This document shows positions 16,701 to 25,263 of a DNA stretch of 34,982 nucleotides, piece by piece; the stretch's first letter is position 1, and each line of letters opens with the position of its first letter. This stretch comes from an uncultured Eubacteriales bacterium (GTDB lineage Bacteria > Bacillota > Clostridia > Oscillospirales > Acutalibacteraceae). The stretch lies in NCBI GenBank assembly GCA_900317085.1, contig ONFJ01000007.1, positions 1 through 34,982 of the forward strand, written 5' to 3'. The position numbers and the translations under genes were made by a program. The notes under the pieces were generated by a model. It saw nothing but the letters and a program-made list of their open reading frames with translations, did not search any database and had not been told where the DNA came from.

Positions 16701-17033
16701 ACATACATCTCCGTTCTGGAGCGGACCAGAGAGATCGGCGTCCTGCGCGCCATCGGTTCGTCGAAGAATGACATCTCGAAGATCTTCAACGCCGAGACCT
16801 TCATCGAGGGCCTGTTCTCCGGTATCCTCGGCATCGTGGTCACGATGCTGCTGTGTATCCCGGCGAACGCCATCGCGCGACAACACGTCGACATCGACCG
16901 GGTCGCGCATCTGCCGCTGCAGTATGCGCTGGTGCTCATCCTCATCAGTGTCATCCTGACGTTCATCGCCGGTTTCATCCCGTCGCGGATCGCCGCGAAG
17001 AAAGACCCTGTGGCAGCTCTGCGCAGTGAATGA
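13794..17033 (+). CDS. Fused ABC ATPase / FtsX-type permease with repeat-containing extracellular domain
   Basis: A 1079-residue protein related to MacB-type transporters. Residues 1-225 are an ABC ATPase of the LolD/MacB class: Walker [10 protein letters not shown], signature [15 protein letters not shown], Walker [14 protein letters not shown] and a late TH. A first membrane helix follows (about 260-285, [20 protein letters not shown]). Then comes a large extracytoplasmic region of some 650 residues, starting with a Gly/Ser/Glu-rich stretch. Three C-terminal helices include the FtsX signature [15 protein letters not shown]. Residues 719-874 hold 16-residue repeats. The TTG start at 13794 is supported by AAGGAGG at 8 nt. 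The gene lies 14 bp after pyrI and may be read from the pyr promoter; a TetR gene follows. Such exporters usually act on envelope molecules or peptides rather than importing nutrients; the substrate is unknown. Confidence 0.93.
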   Translation: MLEVRNICKKYVTGDLTQVALDNVSLTLRDNEFVAILGPSGSGKTTLLNVIGGLDRYDSGDLVIDGVSTKEYKDKDWDSYRNHTVGFVFQNYNLIAHQSVLANVELALTISDVPASERKARAKEALEKVGLGDQTHKKPNQLSGGQMQRVAIARALVNDPDIILADEPTGALDSKTSVQIMDLLKEVAEDRLVIMVTHNPDLANEYATRIINLKDGQIISDSMPVEAGEQETVHEKPPKTSLGFLTALSLSINNLMTKKGRTFLTAFAGSVGIIGIALILALSNGVNDYIRGIEGQMLGSYPVQLTQSSLDLESMMNTEEGGGDLFGSFSSSSDEEEDSGSRRTTRAKSKEDVAKEDGFESYNMVAGSLSATEELLKTNDLKTFKKYLDANQSKLKDSITAVEYNYNLTPQIFRNDKKNGLVKVSPATLSVQNVTGVDYSELFGDFGSNFGGLSSTWTQLVSNQSLREQQYDLVEGEWPSSKNEVALILNSQNHVSDYVLYTIGMLDISDMNKMVEKAKAGKTVKDETHKFDYNDAIGLKFRAFAPAELYRKSGDVYVDKSEDSKFVTSKLKDGDGVELTITCVLRADEDANVGSGVGYDAALTSYLLDTTAETGVVKAQLKNKKTNVLTGKKFSDEQKASQENNILFSSGMFPMPTALVNETPAAEPLGFYQGDVNPTDVSFLLPGKGPASKVISDIEDFLFQTLTDLFLKLFQDLVPQDLVGKLVQRYLDSLTDEQKAQIAQQFMGSFTEADLEQLVKDYASQMSEEDMAAIIQQVMGSFSQEDIQKLVKQYVDSLSEQDIQNMIAAAMGDMSEEDLANMVQSYLGSMDQAQIQKMLQDYIMQNQDMIAEAIRTMMSEEDLEALVAQFTGASVNTYEGVLQKLGYHTKDEPSMISIYPSNFEGKEAIVKFIDEYNAQIKDDSEKVTYTDLIATVTSSITKIVDTISYVLIAFVAISLIVSSIMIAIITYISVLERTREIGVLRAIGSSKNDISKIFNAETFIEGLFSGILGIVVTMLLCIPANAIARQHVDIDRVAHLPLQYALVLILISVILTFIAGFIPSRIAAKKDPVAALRSE
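15948..16415 (+). repeat. 16-residue repeat array inside the ABC/FtsX protein
   Basis: Eight consecutive units of exactly 16 residues (residues 719-846), a 12-residue partial unit and a further unit (859-874). Examples are [48 protein letters not shown] and [16 protein letters not shown]. Two types alternate, one ending M-G-S-F and one ending Y-x-D-S-L, giving a 32-residue super-repeat. The pattern suggests paired amphipathic helices. Confidence 0.9.
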
Positions 17034-17111
17034 TCCTTTCCGTTATTTATACGTGAGAAAAAAAGTGTAAAAAAAGTTGTACGAAACTATGGAATTCAGC
17101 GCTTTTGTGTG

Positions 17112-17136
17112 CTAAACTATTTTTTAAGTTGTTTAG
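17112..17136. promoter_or_regulatory. Imperfect inverted repeat upstream of the TetR gene
   Basis: CTAAAC (17112-17117) and GTTTAG (17131-17136) form inverted arms around a 13-bp AT-rich spacer, 33 bp before the TetR start. The size is normal for a TetR-family operator, and the position suits autoregulation. This is inferred from location only. Confidence 0.4.
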
Positions 17137-17169
17137 AATTTGGACACAAAAATAACGGAGGTTACGGGA

Positions 17170-17730
17170 ATGGCACAGAGAACTGAAAAAGCCATTGCGA
17201 ATGCGCTGAAGAAGCTGCTTGCGAAACGTCCCCTGAACAGGATCACCATCAGTGATATTGCGAATGAATGCGGCATCAATCGCATGACCTTCTACTATCA
17301 TTATCGCGATGTGTATGATCTCATTGAATGTATCGCCGACGAGGAACTGAAAGGTGCCCTCGAAGGGAAACGGACGCTGGCCGACTGGCAGGAGGGCATC
17401 CTCAAGCTGATGACGGTCATGAAAAAAGACAAGGCGTTCTACACCGGCGTGTACAACTCCCTCGACCAGCACAAGACGTTCGACTATGTCTACAAACTGG
17501 TGGCAGACCTTCTTCAGGAAGGGTTCGACCAGGTCCCGTCCACGGTACGGGTCTCGGCGGAGGACAAACAGTTCATTGTCGACTTCTACGCCTACGCGTT
17601 CTGCGGGCTTCTGCTCCAGTGGGTACGCAGAGGCATGAAAGAAGAGCCGGCTGTATTGGTCGAACGGATGGGCAAACTCGGAAAGGGCGGTCTTGGAAGA
17701 GGCCTCGAAGCGTTTTCGGAGACCATCTGA
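17170..17730 (+). CDS. TetR/AcrR-family transcriptional regulator
   Basis: A 186-residue DNA-binding regulator. The N-terminal helix-turn-helix reads ITISDIANECGINRMTFYYHY (first 20 shown by positions 26-45), typical of TetR proteins, followed by a helical ligand or dimer domain with a hydrophobic C-terminal helix pair. The overall look resembles the DhaS-like branch. I chose the ATG at 17170 because GGAGG (17157-17161) precedes it; an upstream in-frame ATG at 17140 lies in AT-rich leader. It may control itself and the preceding exporter, but the exporter has no matching operator that I can see, so the target is open. Confidence 0.88.
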   Translation: MAQRTEKAIANALKKLLAKRPLNRITISDIANECGINRMTFYYHYRDVYDLIECIADEELKGALEGKRTLADWQEGILKLMTVMKKDKAFYTGVYNSLDQHKTFDYVYKLVADLLQEGFDQVPSTVRVSAEDKQFIVDFYAYAFCGLLLQWVRRGMKEEPAVLVERMGKLGKGGLGRGLEAFSETI

Positions 17731-17801
17731 CCGACGAACTCGCCCAATGTTTTGTTCATTTTATCGTTTGAATAGCATTGTATATTTCATTTAGACAGTT
17801 G

Positions 17802-17815
17802 TCAGTTTAAACTGA
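17802..17815. repeat. Perfect palindrome in the tetR-addA gap
   Basis: TCAGTTTAAACTGA is a 14-bp perfect palindrome in the 228-bp gap between convergent genes. A second inverted repeat, AGTTCT-TTCC-AGAACT, follows at 17821-17836. The region is AT-rich compared with its neighbours. I see no complete gene here; function unknown. Confidence 0.6.
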
Positions 17816-17904
17816 TAGGTAGTTCTTTCCAGAACTTTCTTACACTCACTTGCTCGGGTATCCGCTGAAGGTAAGCGCCAATATCTTCCGTGAGGTATTA
17901 CGAG

Positions 17905-17939
17905 AAAAAAGCAGCCCCCGTTTCGGGGGTTGCTTTTTT
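17905..17939. terminator. Bidirectional intrinsic terminator between tetR and addA
   Basis: A 16-bp stem with one G-T pair (17905-17920 with 17924-17939) closes a three-base loop. It begins with six A and ends with six T, so it works for both the plus-strand tetR and the minus-strand addA. Confidence 0.93.
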
Positions 17940-17958
17940 ATGCTTTGATGATCGGTGT

Positions 17959-20900
17959 TCACAGACGGACTTCCTGCCCGAGGTGGAATGAGTAGAGAGA
18001 TACTTCCCGGACCGGCAGGCCGAGGGTCTCTTCCAGCGCGACCTTGTAGAGATCCAGCTGGTCCCGGTACCGCTCCGCCAGTTCCTCACCGTTTTTCACC
18101 CGGTCGGTCTTGTAGTCGAGGAGGACCATGGTGCCGCTCTCTTCGAACGCGCAGTCGATGATCCCCTGGATGAGGACTTCCTCTTCAGCGTCCGCGCCGC
18201 TGAGGGTCTCATCGAACTGACCTGCCGGCAGCAGGATGGCGAACTTGTGCTCCCGCAACACGCGGGGGCTTTTTTTCATGCGCTCGGCGATGGACGACGA
18301 GAAGAACTCTCGAACCTGCGCGGGGTCGATGACCGCCGCCTCGTCCGGGAGCAGGAAGCCCCGGTCGACGAGCCGCTGTTTTTCGGTTTCCGCATCCTGT
18401 TCCGCGAGGGAAAAGTCCGCGTACTGCATGAACTTGTGGAGACAGGTGCCTCGCTCCGCCGGCGTCATCCCGAGACGGGACAGGGACTCCGGACGGCTCT
18501 CCGCGAAGAATTCGGTGGAGAACGGCTTTTCCGCGAGGTGAGAGGCACTGCGCTTGGACAGCGATGCGGCCAGCGCGGCGTGGAGGTACGTCCAGGACAT
18601 CCGGTCTTTCAGGTCGGAGACCATGGTCTCGTCGACCGGGACGTCTTCGGAAAGGACTTCTTCGGCGGCCTCTGCGTCAGCAGCGTCTTCGCCGTTGTCG
18701 ATTTCAAAGACGACCGGTGCCGCCTCTTCATTGTTGACGAGCGGCAGCAGGGCGACGGGGCCTTCCGCGTCTCTGGCCCGCAGGAGTTTCGCGTCGGGGT
18801 GCTGCAGGAACGCGAGCAGGACCCACTGGTAGAAGCTGCTGCAGCGGAGGACTTCCATCGGCGGGACGACGTCGCCGCCGTAGAGCTTTCCGGCCGCGGA
18901 GCGGATGGAAGCGGCGAGGGAGTCGTTCGTACTGTTTTTGTTCGGCGCGTCGAACGCGGTCAGGACCAGCGTCTCCCGGGCTCTCGTCATGGCGACGTAG
19001 AGCACCCGCAGGGCTTCGGAGCGCTCACTGCGGAGGCTTGCCTCCCGGATGGCGCTGTGGCACAGCGTGGGGTAGGTGAAGCCGGTGTCCGGCTGCCGCC
19101 CCTGCAGGCCGATGCCGAGTTCCGGATGCAGGATGAGTTTTCGGTTCAGCTCCGAGTCGTTGAACTTGTGGTTCAGGTCCGCGACGATGCAGACCCGGAA
19201 CTCGAGTCCCTTGGACTTGTGGATGCTCATGATCTGCACGACGTTCGCATTGGGGGACAGCGTGGCCGCGGTGTTCAGCGAACTGTCCTGTTCACCGAGC
19301 CGGTCCATGTACCGGACGAACCCGGAGGCGCCGTAGGAGCTGTTCGCGTCGTAGCTGTCGGCGTACTGCAGGAGCATCTGAAGGTTCGCGACCCGCTGCT
19401 CGCCGAGGGGCATGGCCCCGACAATGGCGTCATAGGACGTTTCCTCGTAGATGCGCCGCAGGAGTTCTCCGGCTCCCATGGAGACGGAGAGGGTGCGGAA
19501 CCCGCGCAGGGCTTCGAGGAAGGACACACAATGTGCATCGCCCCGTTCCTCGCCCGCGAGGACTGCTTTGTAGAGGTTGGTATAACGGCTCCCGATGCGT
19601 AAGGCGGCCACTTCGTCTTCCGTGAACCCGAAGAGCGGGGACAGGAGGACCGCCAGCAGGGGCACGTCCTGGACCGGGTTGTCGATGACGCTCAGGAAGG
19701 AGAGCATGGTCATGACTTCCGGCGTCTCGAGGAACCCGCCGCCCTGCTCCGCGTAGACGGGGATGCCCGCCTCGCTCAGGGTCTTGCGGTAGACGTTCGC
19801 GGTGTTCTTCGTGCTGCGCAGGAGGATGGCGAAGTCCCGGCAGGTGAGGGGTTTTTCGGTGCCCTGACTCTCCCGGATGGCCTTGGCGATGTACCGCGCG
19901 ATGTGCCGTGCCTCCGCCTCCTTTTTGTCGGCGCCGGCTTCCGGGGTGACGATGTGGAATTCCACATCGGGCTCTTCCCGGTCCGCGTACGCGTCCTTCG
20001 CGCCGAAGTTCAGCTGTTCGTGTTCATCGTAGGTGATCTCGCCGACCGCTTTGCTCATGAGCCGGGAGAACGTATAGTTGACCCCGTGGAGCACGCCCTT
20101 GCGGCTGCGGAAACTGCAGCCGAGGATGACCGTGGCGGGGTATTCGTCTTTTTCGGTGTCGTAGAGGGGGTATTCCTCTTTCTTGCGGAGGAACAGCTCC
20201 GGCATGGCCTGCCGGAAGCGGTAGATGCTCTGCTTCACATCGCCGACCATGAAGAGGTCGTCTTTCGAGAGCGCCGCGAAGATGGTGTCCTGGAGCTTGT
20301 TCGTGTCCTGGTACTCGTCGATGAGGATCTCCTCATACTGCTCCCGCAGCGTCTCCGCCAGTTCTTTCCGGGTGAAGGGCTCCGCGGCCGGGTCTTTCAC
20401 CAGAAGCTTCAGGGCAAAGAGCTCCGTGTCCGCGAAGTCGAGGGCATTCTCCTCCCGCTTCTTCTCCGTGTAGACTTCGTCGAACCGGAGGACGGTGTCC
20501 ACCAGTTTCCGGGCGAGGGGTTTCAGCAGCGCGTTGTCGACGGCGACGTCAGCTTCGTCGCTGAGGGCAAACTTCTGGAAGGCCCCGGGGAGCTTCGCAG
20601 GGGTGAAGTCTTCCTTCAGTTTGCTCGCGAGCGCCAGCGCGGGCGAGGAGTAGTTCTTTCGTTTGTTCTCCGGGTCTTTCGGCTTTTTCAGACCAGGGAT
20701 CGATATATTCTGTACGGCCGTCAGGAACCCGTTCCAGTCTTCCGCGTCCAACAGTTTGTTCAGCGTGTCCAGTTCGGCGATGTACCCCCGGATGCATTCG
20801 ATCGTTCCGTCGAAACTGACTTCCGGAGGCGTCCGCTCCGCTTCCAGCTGGCGGATGGCGTTCTCCCACTTGAGGACCCAGCTGTCCAGCAGTTCCTGAA

Positions 20901-21543
20901 GGCTCTCCTTCAGGATGCGGTAGGCGCGGGAGGGCTCGTCGTAGAGGCTCAGCGCGTTCTGTAACCAGTGCTCCGGAGAGGGGTAGGCTCTCGAATAGGT
21001 GTGGAGCCGCAGGATGTTTTCTTCGATGGAGGCGTCGTCCCGGCCGGTGGCCAGGAGTTCGACCAGTTTCAGGAAGTCGGGATCCTGTTCCGTATAGAGT
21101 TCTTCGAGGACTTCTTCGAGGGCCGCCTGCTGCAGCACGCTGACTTCGGTCTCATCCAGCATCCGGAAGTCCGGGGAGAGGCCGAGCTGTTCGAAGTTCT
21201 CGCGCACGAGGTTGCCGCAGAAGGAGTCGATGGTGCAGATCTGCGCCGAGGGAAGGAGCATCTGCTGCTTCTGGAGGTGTTCGTTGGTCGGGTCCTCCCG
21301 CAACTTTTTGGCGACGGCTTCCGCGAGGCGGGAGCGCATCTCCGCGGTGGCAGCTCGCGTGAAGGTGACGATGAGAAGGCGGTCGGCGGAGCAGGGATGC
21401 TCGGTGTCGGTCAGGCGGCGGATGCAGCGTTCGACGAGCACTGCCGTTTTACCGGAACCGGCCGCGGCGGAGACGATGAGGGTGCCGCCTCTGGCGTCGA
21501 TCGCTTTTTCCTGGTCAGGGGTCCAGCTCATCTTCTTAGCCAT
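17959..21543 (-). CDS. addA: ATP-dependent helicase/nuclease subunit A (AddA)
   Basis: The 1194-residue helicase-nuclease subunit of AddAB, which resects double-strand breaks and loads RecA, the counterpart of RecBCD. It has a UvrD/Rep-type helicase core: Walker A SAAAGSGKTAVL (about 25-36), IVTFTRAATAEM, LIDEYQDTN, GDVKQSIYRFR, and HKSKGLEF plus YVAMTRA in the second half. A RecB-family nuclease domain ends the protein, with DCAFE and Asp1143-Tyr-Lys1145 (LLDYKTDR). Length is usual. The start overlaps addB by 8 bp, implying coupled translation of the two subunits. Confidence 0.98.
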   Translation of the reverse strand: MAKKMSWTPDQEKAIDARGGTLIVSAAAGSGKTAVLVERCIRRLTDTEHPCSADRLLIVTFTRAATAEMRSRLAEAVAKKLREDPTNEHLQKQQMLLPSAQICTIDSFCGNLVRENFEQLGLSPDFRMLDETEVSVLQQAALEEVLEELYTEQDPDFLKLVELLATGRDDASIEENILRLHTYSRAYPSPEHWLQNALSLYDEPSRAYRILKESLQELLDSWVLKWENAIRQLEAERTPPEVSFDGTIECIRGYIAELDTLNKLLDAEDWNGFLTAVQNISIPGLKKPKDPENKRKNYSSPALALASKLKEDFTPAKLPGAFQKFALSDEADVAVDNALLKPLARKLVDTVLRFDEVYTEKKREENALDFADTELFALKLLVKDPAAEPFTRKELAETLREQYEEILIDEYQDTNKLQDTIFAALSKDDLFMVGDVKQSIYRFRQAMPELFLRKKEEYPLYDTEKDEYPATVILGCSFRSRKGVLHGVNYTFSRLMSKAVGEITYDEHEQLNFGAKDAYADREEPDVEFHIVTPEAGADKKEAEARHIARYIAKAIRESQGTEKPLTCRDFAILLRSTKNTANVYRKTLSEAGIPVYAEQGGGFLETPEVMTMLSFLSVIDNPVQDVPLLAVLLSPLFGFTEDEVAALRIGSRYTNLYKAVLAGEERGDAHCVSFLEALRGFRTLSVSMGAGELLRRIYEETSYDAIVGAMPLGEQRVANLQMLLQYADSYDANSSYGASGFVRYMDRLGEQDSSLNTAATLSPNANVVQIMSIHKSKGLEFRVCIVADLNHKFNDSELNRKLILHPELGIGLQGRQPDTGFTYPTLCHSAIREASLRSERSEALRVLYVAMTRARETLVLTAFDAPNKNSTNDSLAASIRSAAGKLYGGDVVPPMEVLRCSSFYQWVLLAFLQHPDAKLLRARDAEGPVALLPLVNNEEAAPVVFEIDNGEDAADAEAAEEVLSEDVPVDETMVSDLKDRMSWTYLHAALAASLSKRSASHLAEKPFSTEFFAESRPESLSRLGMTPAERGTCLHKFMQYADFSLAEQDAETEKQRLVDRGFLLPDEAAVIDPAQVREFFSSSIAERMKKSPRVLREHKFAILLPAGQFDETLSGADAEEEVLIQGIIDCAFEESGTMVLLDYKTDRVKNGEELAERYRDQLDLYKVALEETLGLPVREVSLYSFHLGQEVRL

Positions 21544-24500
21544 CGTTCTCCACCTCCTTTGTCATTTCTTCCATGAGGGTCTCACGGTCCGTGATCTTTT
21601 CGATGACACGGGTCGTCGGCTCTTCCGGCCGGCAGACCGCGCGGTAGTCGCAGTAGGAGCAGGGCAGGTAGCCGTTCTGCTCGGCGGGCGTGGCGGGAAT
21701 GGCCCCCTCATGGAGGCTGGTCGCCATCTTTTTCAGCAGGAAGTCGATCCGCTTGTGGAGCTGCCCGAGCTCCTGCAGAGAGGCCAGTGTCTTGACCGGG
21801 GTCAGGCTGGTCTCGCCATCCTTCTTGCGTTTCAGTTTGACGGGGATGTAATTGCCTTCGAGGCCGTGTTCCATGGCGTCGAGGACCTCGAGGTCTCCGA
21901 GCAGGAGGCCGTTCTGCGCGTTTTTGCCTTTGTTGTCGACGTCTGCCTCCTCAGGCGGTGCATCGCGACGGGTGGTGGTGCCGTTTGCCCGCTTGGCGGG
22001 GTAGTAGAGGATGCCGGCGGGGACCGCGTCTTCATACTTGCCGGTGCCGTTCTGCTCGATGGTGAACAGGTAGAGGAGCATCTGCAGGTTCAGACCGTAG
22101 AGGATGTCCGAGAGTTCGAACTCCTTGCCGCCGCTCTTGTAGTCGACGACGCGGACATAGGTCTTGCCGTCTTTTTCGCAGAGGTCCACCCGGTCGACGG
22201 AGCCCCGGACCGCGAGCGTGCCGCCGTCGGGGAGGTCCAGTGTATACGACTCCACCTCAGCCTCGTTGCCGATGGAGAGTTCGAAGTCGGAGGGCACGAA
22301 GTCCGAGACCTTCAGCTCGTCCTGCAGCCGTTCCGCCACATCGTAGAGGATGATGGTCAGGCGGCGGTACAGGTACTGGAATCGGGTCGTCTTGTCGTCA
22401 AGGCCGCCGAGTTCGGTCTCCGCGTACACCTGCAGCCAGTGGTCCACTCGTTCGTGCAGCTGGGTCCGGGTGAGGGAGACGAAGGTCTGCTTGTCGGACT
22501 CTTTCAGCAGCTGTTCGAGGACATAGTGGATGATGGTGCCGTAGTGGTTCGCACCGAGAGTAGCCCGTTTCCGGGGCTCAGCATTCAGACCGTAGCGGCA
22601 GAAGTACTGGAAGGCGCAGTGGTAGTAGTTGTCGACCCGGGAGGCGGACAGGGACATGTCCTTCCGGAAAAGGTCGGTGGCGATGGACGGATCGTGGATC
22701 GCGAACACACGGGGCACCAGAGCCCGGTCCAGAGAGGCGAGCTTTTTCCCGTAGGTGCCGTCGTCATCGAGGGACGCGAGGGCTTCCCGGACACTGCGGA
22801 CCGGGACCGGGTCCTCCGCCCGGATGTGTTCGGCGTAGGATTTATAGGCGGAAGCTTTCGTCTCCGCATAGTAGTCGGCGTTCAATTTGCCGGCGTCGAG
22901 GTCGTTGTAAAGAGGGGTCTCTGCGTCCTCTTCCACTTTCGTGAAGAGGCTCTGGACCGCGGTGATGAGTTCCGAGGGCAGATGACTGCTGCCGGAGGCG
23001 TCGAGGCGGTGCCAGGAGAGGTACAGCCGTTCCCGGGGCGCCGTGACCGCGGAGTAAGTGATGAAGCGCTCTTCGCTGGCCCGGAGGTCTTCCGGGAAGG
23101 AGAGTTCCAGCCCCTGGTTCCGGAGAAGTGCACGCTCGTGGAGCGTGAAGAGTCCGGACTGGCCGATGACCGCGGGGAACACGCCCTCTTCGAGACCTGC
23201 CACGAACACGGTGTTCGGGGAGGAGAGGCGGACCCGGTCGGCGGAGGACACCGAGACCTCATCGAGGCCCTGGGGGATGCTGCCGAGGTCGGTCATGGAG
23301 AGGATGGCGTAGAACAGGTCGGCATACTGCTTCATGTTCCGGACCGGCTCTTCATCGTAGACGGCCGTCAAACGGTCGATGACCGAGATGACGACGTCCC
23401 AGACGCGGTCCTGCTCGCCGGCGAGGTCGGGAAGACCGGATTCGTCCAGCGCGATGGCATATTCTTTCAGATGCTCCGGGACTTTCGTGCGGACGAGGAA
23501 GTCATAGAACGCCTCGCCGACCTCCCGGAAGCTCTTTTCCTTACAGTTGCTGCGCAGTCTGACCAGAGGGCCGATGACCCGGGCGCGGGTGTCGTTCAGG
23601 AGGGCCAGGGCCTCGTCCGCCTCCGCTTCACTGCGGAAGTTCGCGTCGAGACCGAAGGGGTTCCAGGGGAACGGGTCCTGCCAGCTGCGGCCCTTGACGT
23701 CCCAGGTGAAGATGTAGTTCTCCAGCTCCGCGACCTCTTCGGGGCCCACGCCGGCGAGTCCCGTCTTCAGGTACTGAAGCAGGTTCTCGGAGGTGAAGCC
23801 CTGGGCGAGGAGGGAGAGGACCGTACGGCAGAGCACGACCAGCGGCTGGTTTTCCACCGGCTGGCGGGCATCGTCGAAAAACGGGATGTCATACCGCCGG
23901 AACGCGCCCAGCAGTTCTTTCTTGTAGTCTTCTTCGTTGCGGACAATGACCGCGATGTCTCTGGCCCGCAGCCCGTCTTCCCGCAGGAGTTTACGGATGG
24001 TGGCGGCGATCCACTCACACTCCTCAAAGAGGCTCTGGCTCTCACAGATGGTGATGTGGTCGGCCGCTTTATCGTAGACGCGGTCGGCGGGGTAGAAGAG
24101 GTTCTCTTCGAGGAACGCGAGTTCCGGGGCGATGTACCGCGCGCCGTTTCGGATGCCCGCTTCCTCTTTCTTGACTTCAAAGACACGGACATTCCGTTCC
24201 TTCGCCATGTTTTCCAATCGCTTCTTCGTCTCTTCGACGGAGTGGAAGATCATGGAGGGATCCTTGCCGTCGGTGCACAGCGTGACATAGACGTCCTTCG
24301 CCTGGGAGAGGATGCGCCCCAGAAGGGACAGCTCCTGCCCGGTGAAGCTCTTGAAGCCGTCGATGGCGAACGTGTAGCCGCTCAGGAACTGTGTGTCGTC
24401 GAGGACCCGGCAGAGTTTTTCGATCTGCAGGTCTTCGTCCGCGTAGCGCTGCCGGAACATGGCATCGTATACATCGTAGATGAGGAAGAGTTCCTTCAGC

Positions 24501-24955
24501 TTCCGGGAGAGGACCGGACTGTCCACGGCTTCCGCCGCCTCTTCGAGCTTGAGGAGGCCCGCGCCGGACTGGCGCACTTCCCGGAAGATGGCGATGAGCT
24601 CCTTCGCCAGACGCACGTCATCGCGGTATTTCGCGTAGTATTCGAGTTTGTCCGCCACGGCGGCCATCGCCCGCAGCATGAGGATGAGACGGGTGCCGTC
24701 GTCGGCGACGATGCCGGCATTGCCGCCCGTGGTGCGGAAGACGAAGTCGGTGAGACGGGTGAAGCTCAGCACCTCGACGTGCTGGGCCGCCGCATTGCCG
24801 AACGTCTTCAGCATGGCCCGCTCGGAGTCATAGGAGTACTGCTCCGGCACGATGAGGATGAGTTTGTCCTCGCCCTCCTGCGCCAGAGTCCCGAGGACCC
24901 TGCGGACATATTCAGTTTTCCCGGAACCGGAACGTCCGGTAACAAGTTGAAGCAT
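21536..24955 (-). CDS. addB: ATP-dependent helicase/nuclease subunit B (AddB)
   Basis: The 1139-residue partner of AddA. It begins MLQLVTGRSGSGKTEYVRR with a Walker A motif, contains a degenerate helicase core (for example GYTFAIDGFKSFT), and ends in a RecB-like nuclease domain (GSVDRVDLCEKDG, VVDYKSG). Four cysteines typical of the AddB iron-sulfur cluster are present: one or more near residue 790 (YYHCAFQYFC) and Cys1099, Cys1102 and Cys1108 in CSYCDYRAVC. I chose the ATG at 24955 because GGAGA lies about 7 nt upstream and the protein then starts at the conserved motif. A longer frame to 25072 only adds a stretch that belongs to the structured leader. Confidence 0.97.
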   Translation of the reverse strand: MLQLVTGRSGSGKTEYVRRVLGTLAQEGEDKLILIVPEQYSYDSERAMLKTFGNAAAQHVEVLSFTRLTDFVFRTTGGNAGIVADDGTRLILMLRAMAAVADKLEYYAKYRDDVRLAKELIAIFREVRQSGAGLLKLEEAAEAVDSPVLSRKLKELFLIYDVYDAMFRQRYADEDLQIEKLCRVLDDTQFLSGYTFAIDGFKSFTGQELSLLGRILSQAKDVYVTLCTDGKDPSMIFHSVEETKKRLENMAKERNVRVFEVKKEEAGIRNGARYIAPELAFLEENLFYPADRVYDKAADHITICESQSLFEECEWIAATIRKLLREDGLRARDIAVIVRNEEDYKKELLGAFRRYDIPFFDDARQPVENQPLVVLCRTVLSLLAQGFTSENLLQYLKTGLAGVGPEEVAELENYIFTWDVKGRSWQDPFPWNPFGLDANFRSEAEADEALALLNDTRARVIGPLVRLRSNCKEKSFREVGEAFYDFLVRTKVPEHLKEYAIALDESGLPDLAGEQDRVWDVVISVIDRLTAVYDEEPVRNMKQYADLFYAILSMTDLGSIPQGLDEVSVSSADRVRLSSPNTVFVAGLEEGVFPAVIGQSGLFTLHERALLRNQGLELSFPEDLRASEERFITYSAVTAPRERLYLSWHRLDASGSSHLPSELITAVQSLFTKVEEDAETPLYNDLDAGKLNADYYAETKASAYKSYAEHIRAEDPVPVRSVREALASLDDDGTYGKKLASLDRALVPRVFAIHDPSIATDLFRKDMSLSASRVDNYYHCAFQYFCRYGLNAEPRKRATLGANHYGTIIHYVLEQLLKESDKQTFVSLTRTQLHERVDHWLQVYAETELGGLDDKTTRFQYLYRRLTIILYDVAERLQDELKVSDFVPSDFELSIGNEAEVESYTLDLPDGGTLAVRGSVDRVDLCEKDGKTYVRVVDYKSGGKEFELSDILYGLNLQMLLYLFTIEQNGTGKYEDAVPAGILYYPAKRANGTTTRRDAPPEEADVDNKGKNAQNGLLLGDLEVLDAMEHGLEGNYIPVKLKRKKDGETSLTPVKTLASLQELGQLHKRIDFLLKKMATSLHEGAIPATPAEQNGYLPCSYCDYRAVCRPEEPTTRVIEKITDRETLMEEMTKEVENDG

Positions 24956-24970
24956 AACGATTCTCCGTTT

Positions 24971-25131
24971 ATTGCCCGGGAACCGATCGGTTCCGTTTTT
25001 TCGTCCGTTTTTGCTTGCCATGCCATACCACGCGAGCGCCTGGAAAGAGGGGCGCTCTTTCCCCCTGCGCAAAAACGTTCCGAAAAAACTCCCCTCGCCT
25101 CATGTTTATACAAGGTGGGTCCCCGGGCAAT
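24971..25131 (-). ncRNA. Candidate structured RNA (6S-like or addB leader)
   Basis: Nested inverted repeats would fold a minus-strand transcript into a rod. The outer stem is 14 bp (24971-24984 with 25118-25131); its one imperfect pair is G-U on the minus strand but A-C on the plus strand. Two inner stems of 9 bp follow (24995-25003 with 25081-25089, and 25006-25014 with 25069-25077), split by a small internal loop. The top carries an 8-bp hairpin (25042-25049 with 25055-25062). A large one-sided bulge separates the outer and inner stems. A TATAAT box at 25159-25154 would start an RNA near 25147, about 180 nt before the addB ribosome site. Length and shape resemble 6S RNA, but I see no terminator between it and addB, so a 5' leader is an alternative. 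Confidence 0.5.
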
Positions 25132-25153
25132 TTATTTTCTTCATTTTAGCACA

Positions 25154-25159
25154 ATTATA
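25154..25159 (-). promoter_or_regulatory. -10 box for the addB-side transcript
   Basis: Minus-strand TATAAT at 25159-25154, with no good -35 match at 16-18 bp. It lies about 200 nt from the addB start, with the inverted-repeat element in between. The 308-bp gap 24956-25263 holds this box, the structured element and the murC promoter, and no other gene that I can see. Confidence 0.5.
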
Positions 25160-25217
25160 AACGGCGGTATATTCCATTTATTGGACACCAGCCCTTTTAT
25201 TATTAAGGGAGTTTTGG

Positions 25218-25223
25218 TATAAT
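25218..25223 (+). promoter_or_regulatory. -10 box of the murC promoter
   Basis: TATAAT at 25218-25223 with a poor -35 (TTTTAT, 25195-25200) at 17 bp. The -35 area lies in a small inverted repeat, CCCTT (25192-25196) and AAGGG (25205-25209). The start is expected near 25230. Confidence 0.6.
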
Positions 25224-25263
25224 CTAATACTGGAATTCTAGCAACTTTATGGAGGAACCCATC

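Noticed and set aside
13995-16910. Long minus-strand open frame opposite the ABC exporter
   Set aside because: Antisense shadow; the plus-strand protein has complete ABC and FtsX motifs.
24956-25072. N-terminal extension of AddB to 25072
   Set aside because: The extra 39 codons lie in the inverted-repeat leader, and the protein family starts at the Walker A region.
21212-25222. Long plus-strand open frame opposite addA-addB (1336 codons)
   Set aside because: Antisense shadow of two well-recognised AddAB genes; composition is biased and no domain is recognised.
25249-25263. ATG at 25249 as the murC start
   Set aside because: This ATG overlaps the GGAGG that serves the TTG at 25264 and has no ribosome site of its own.
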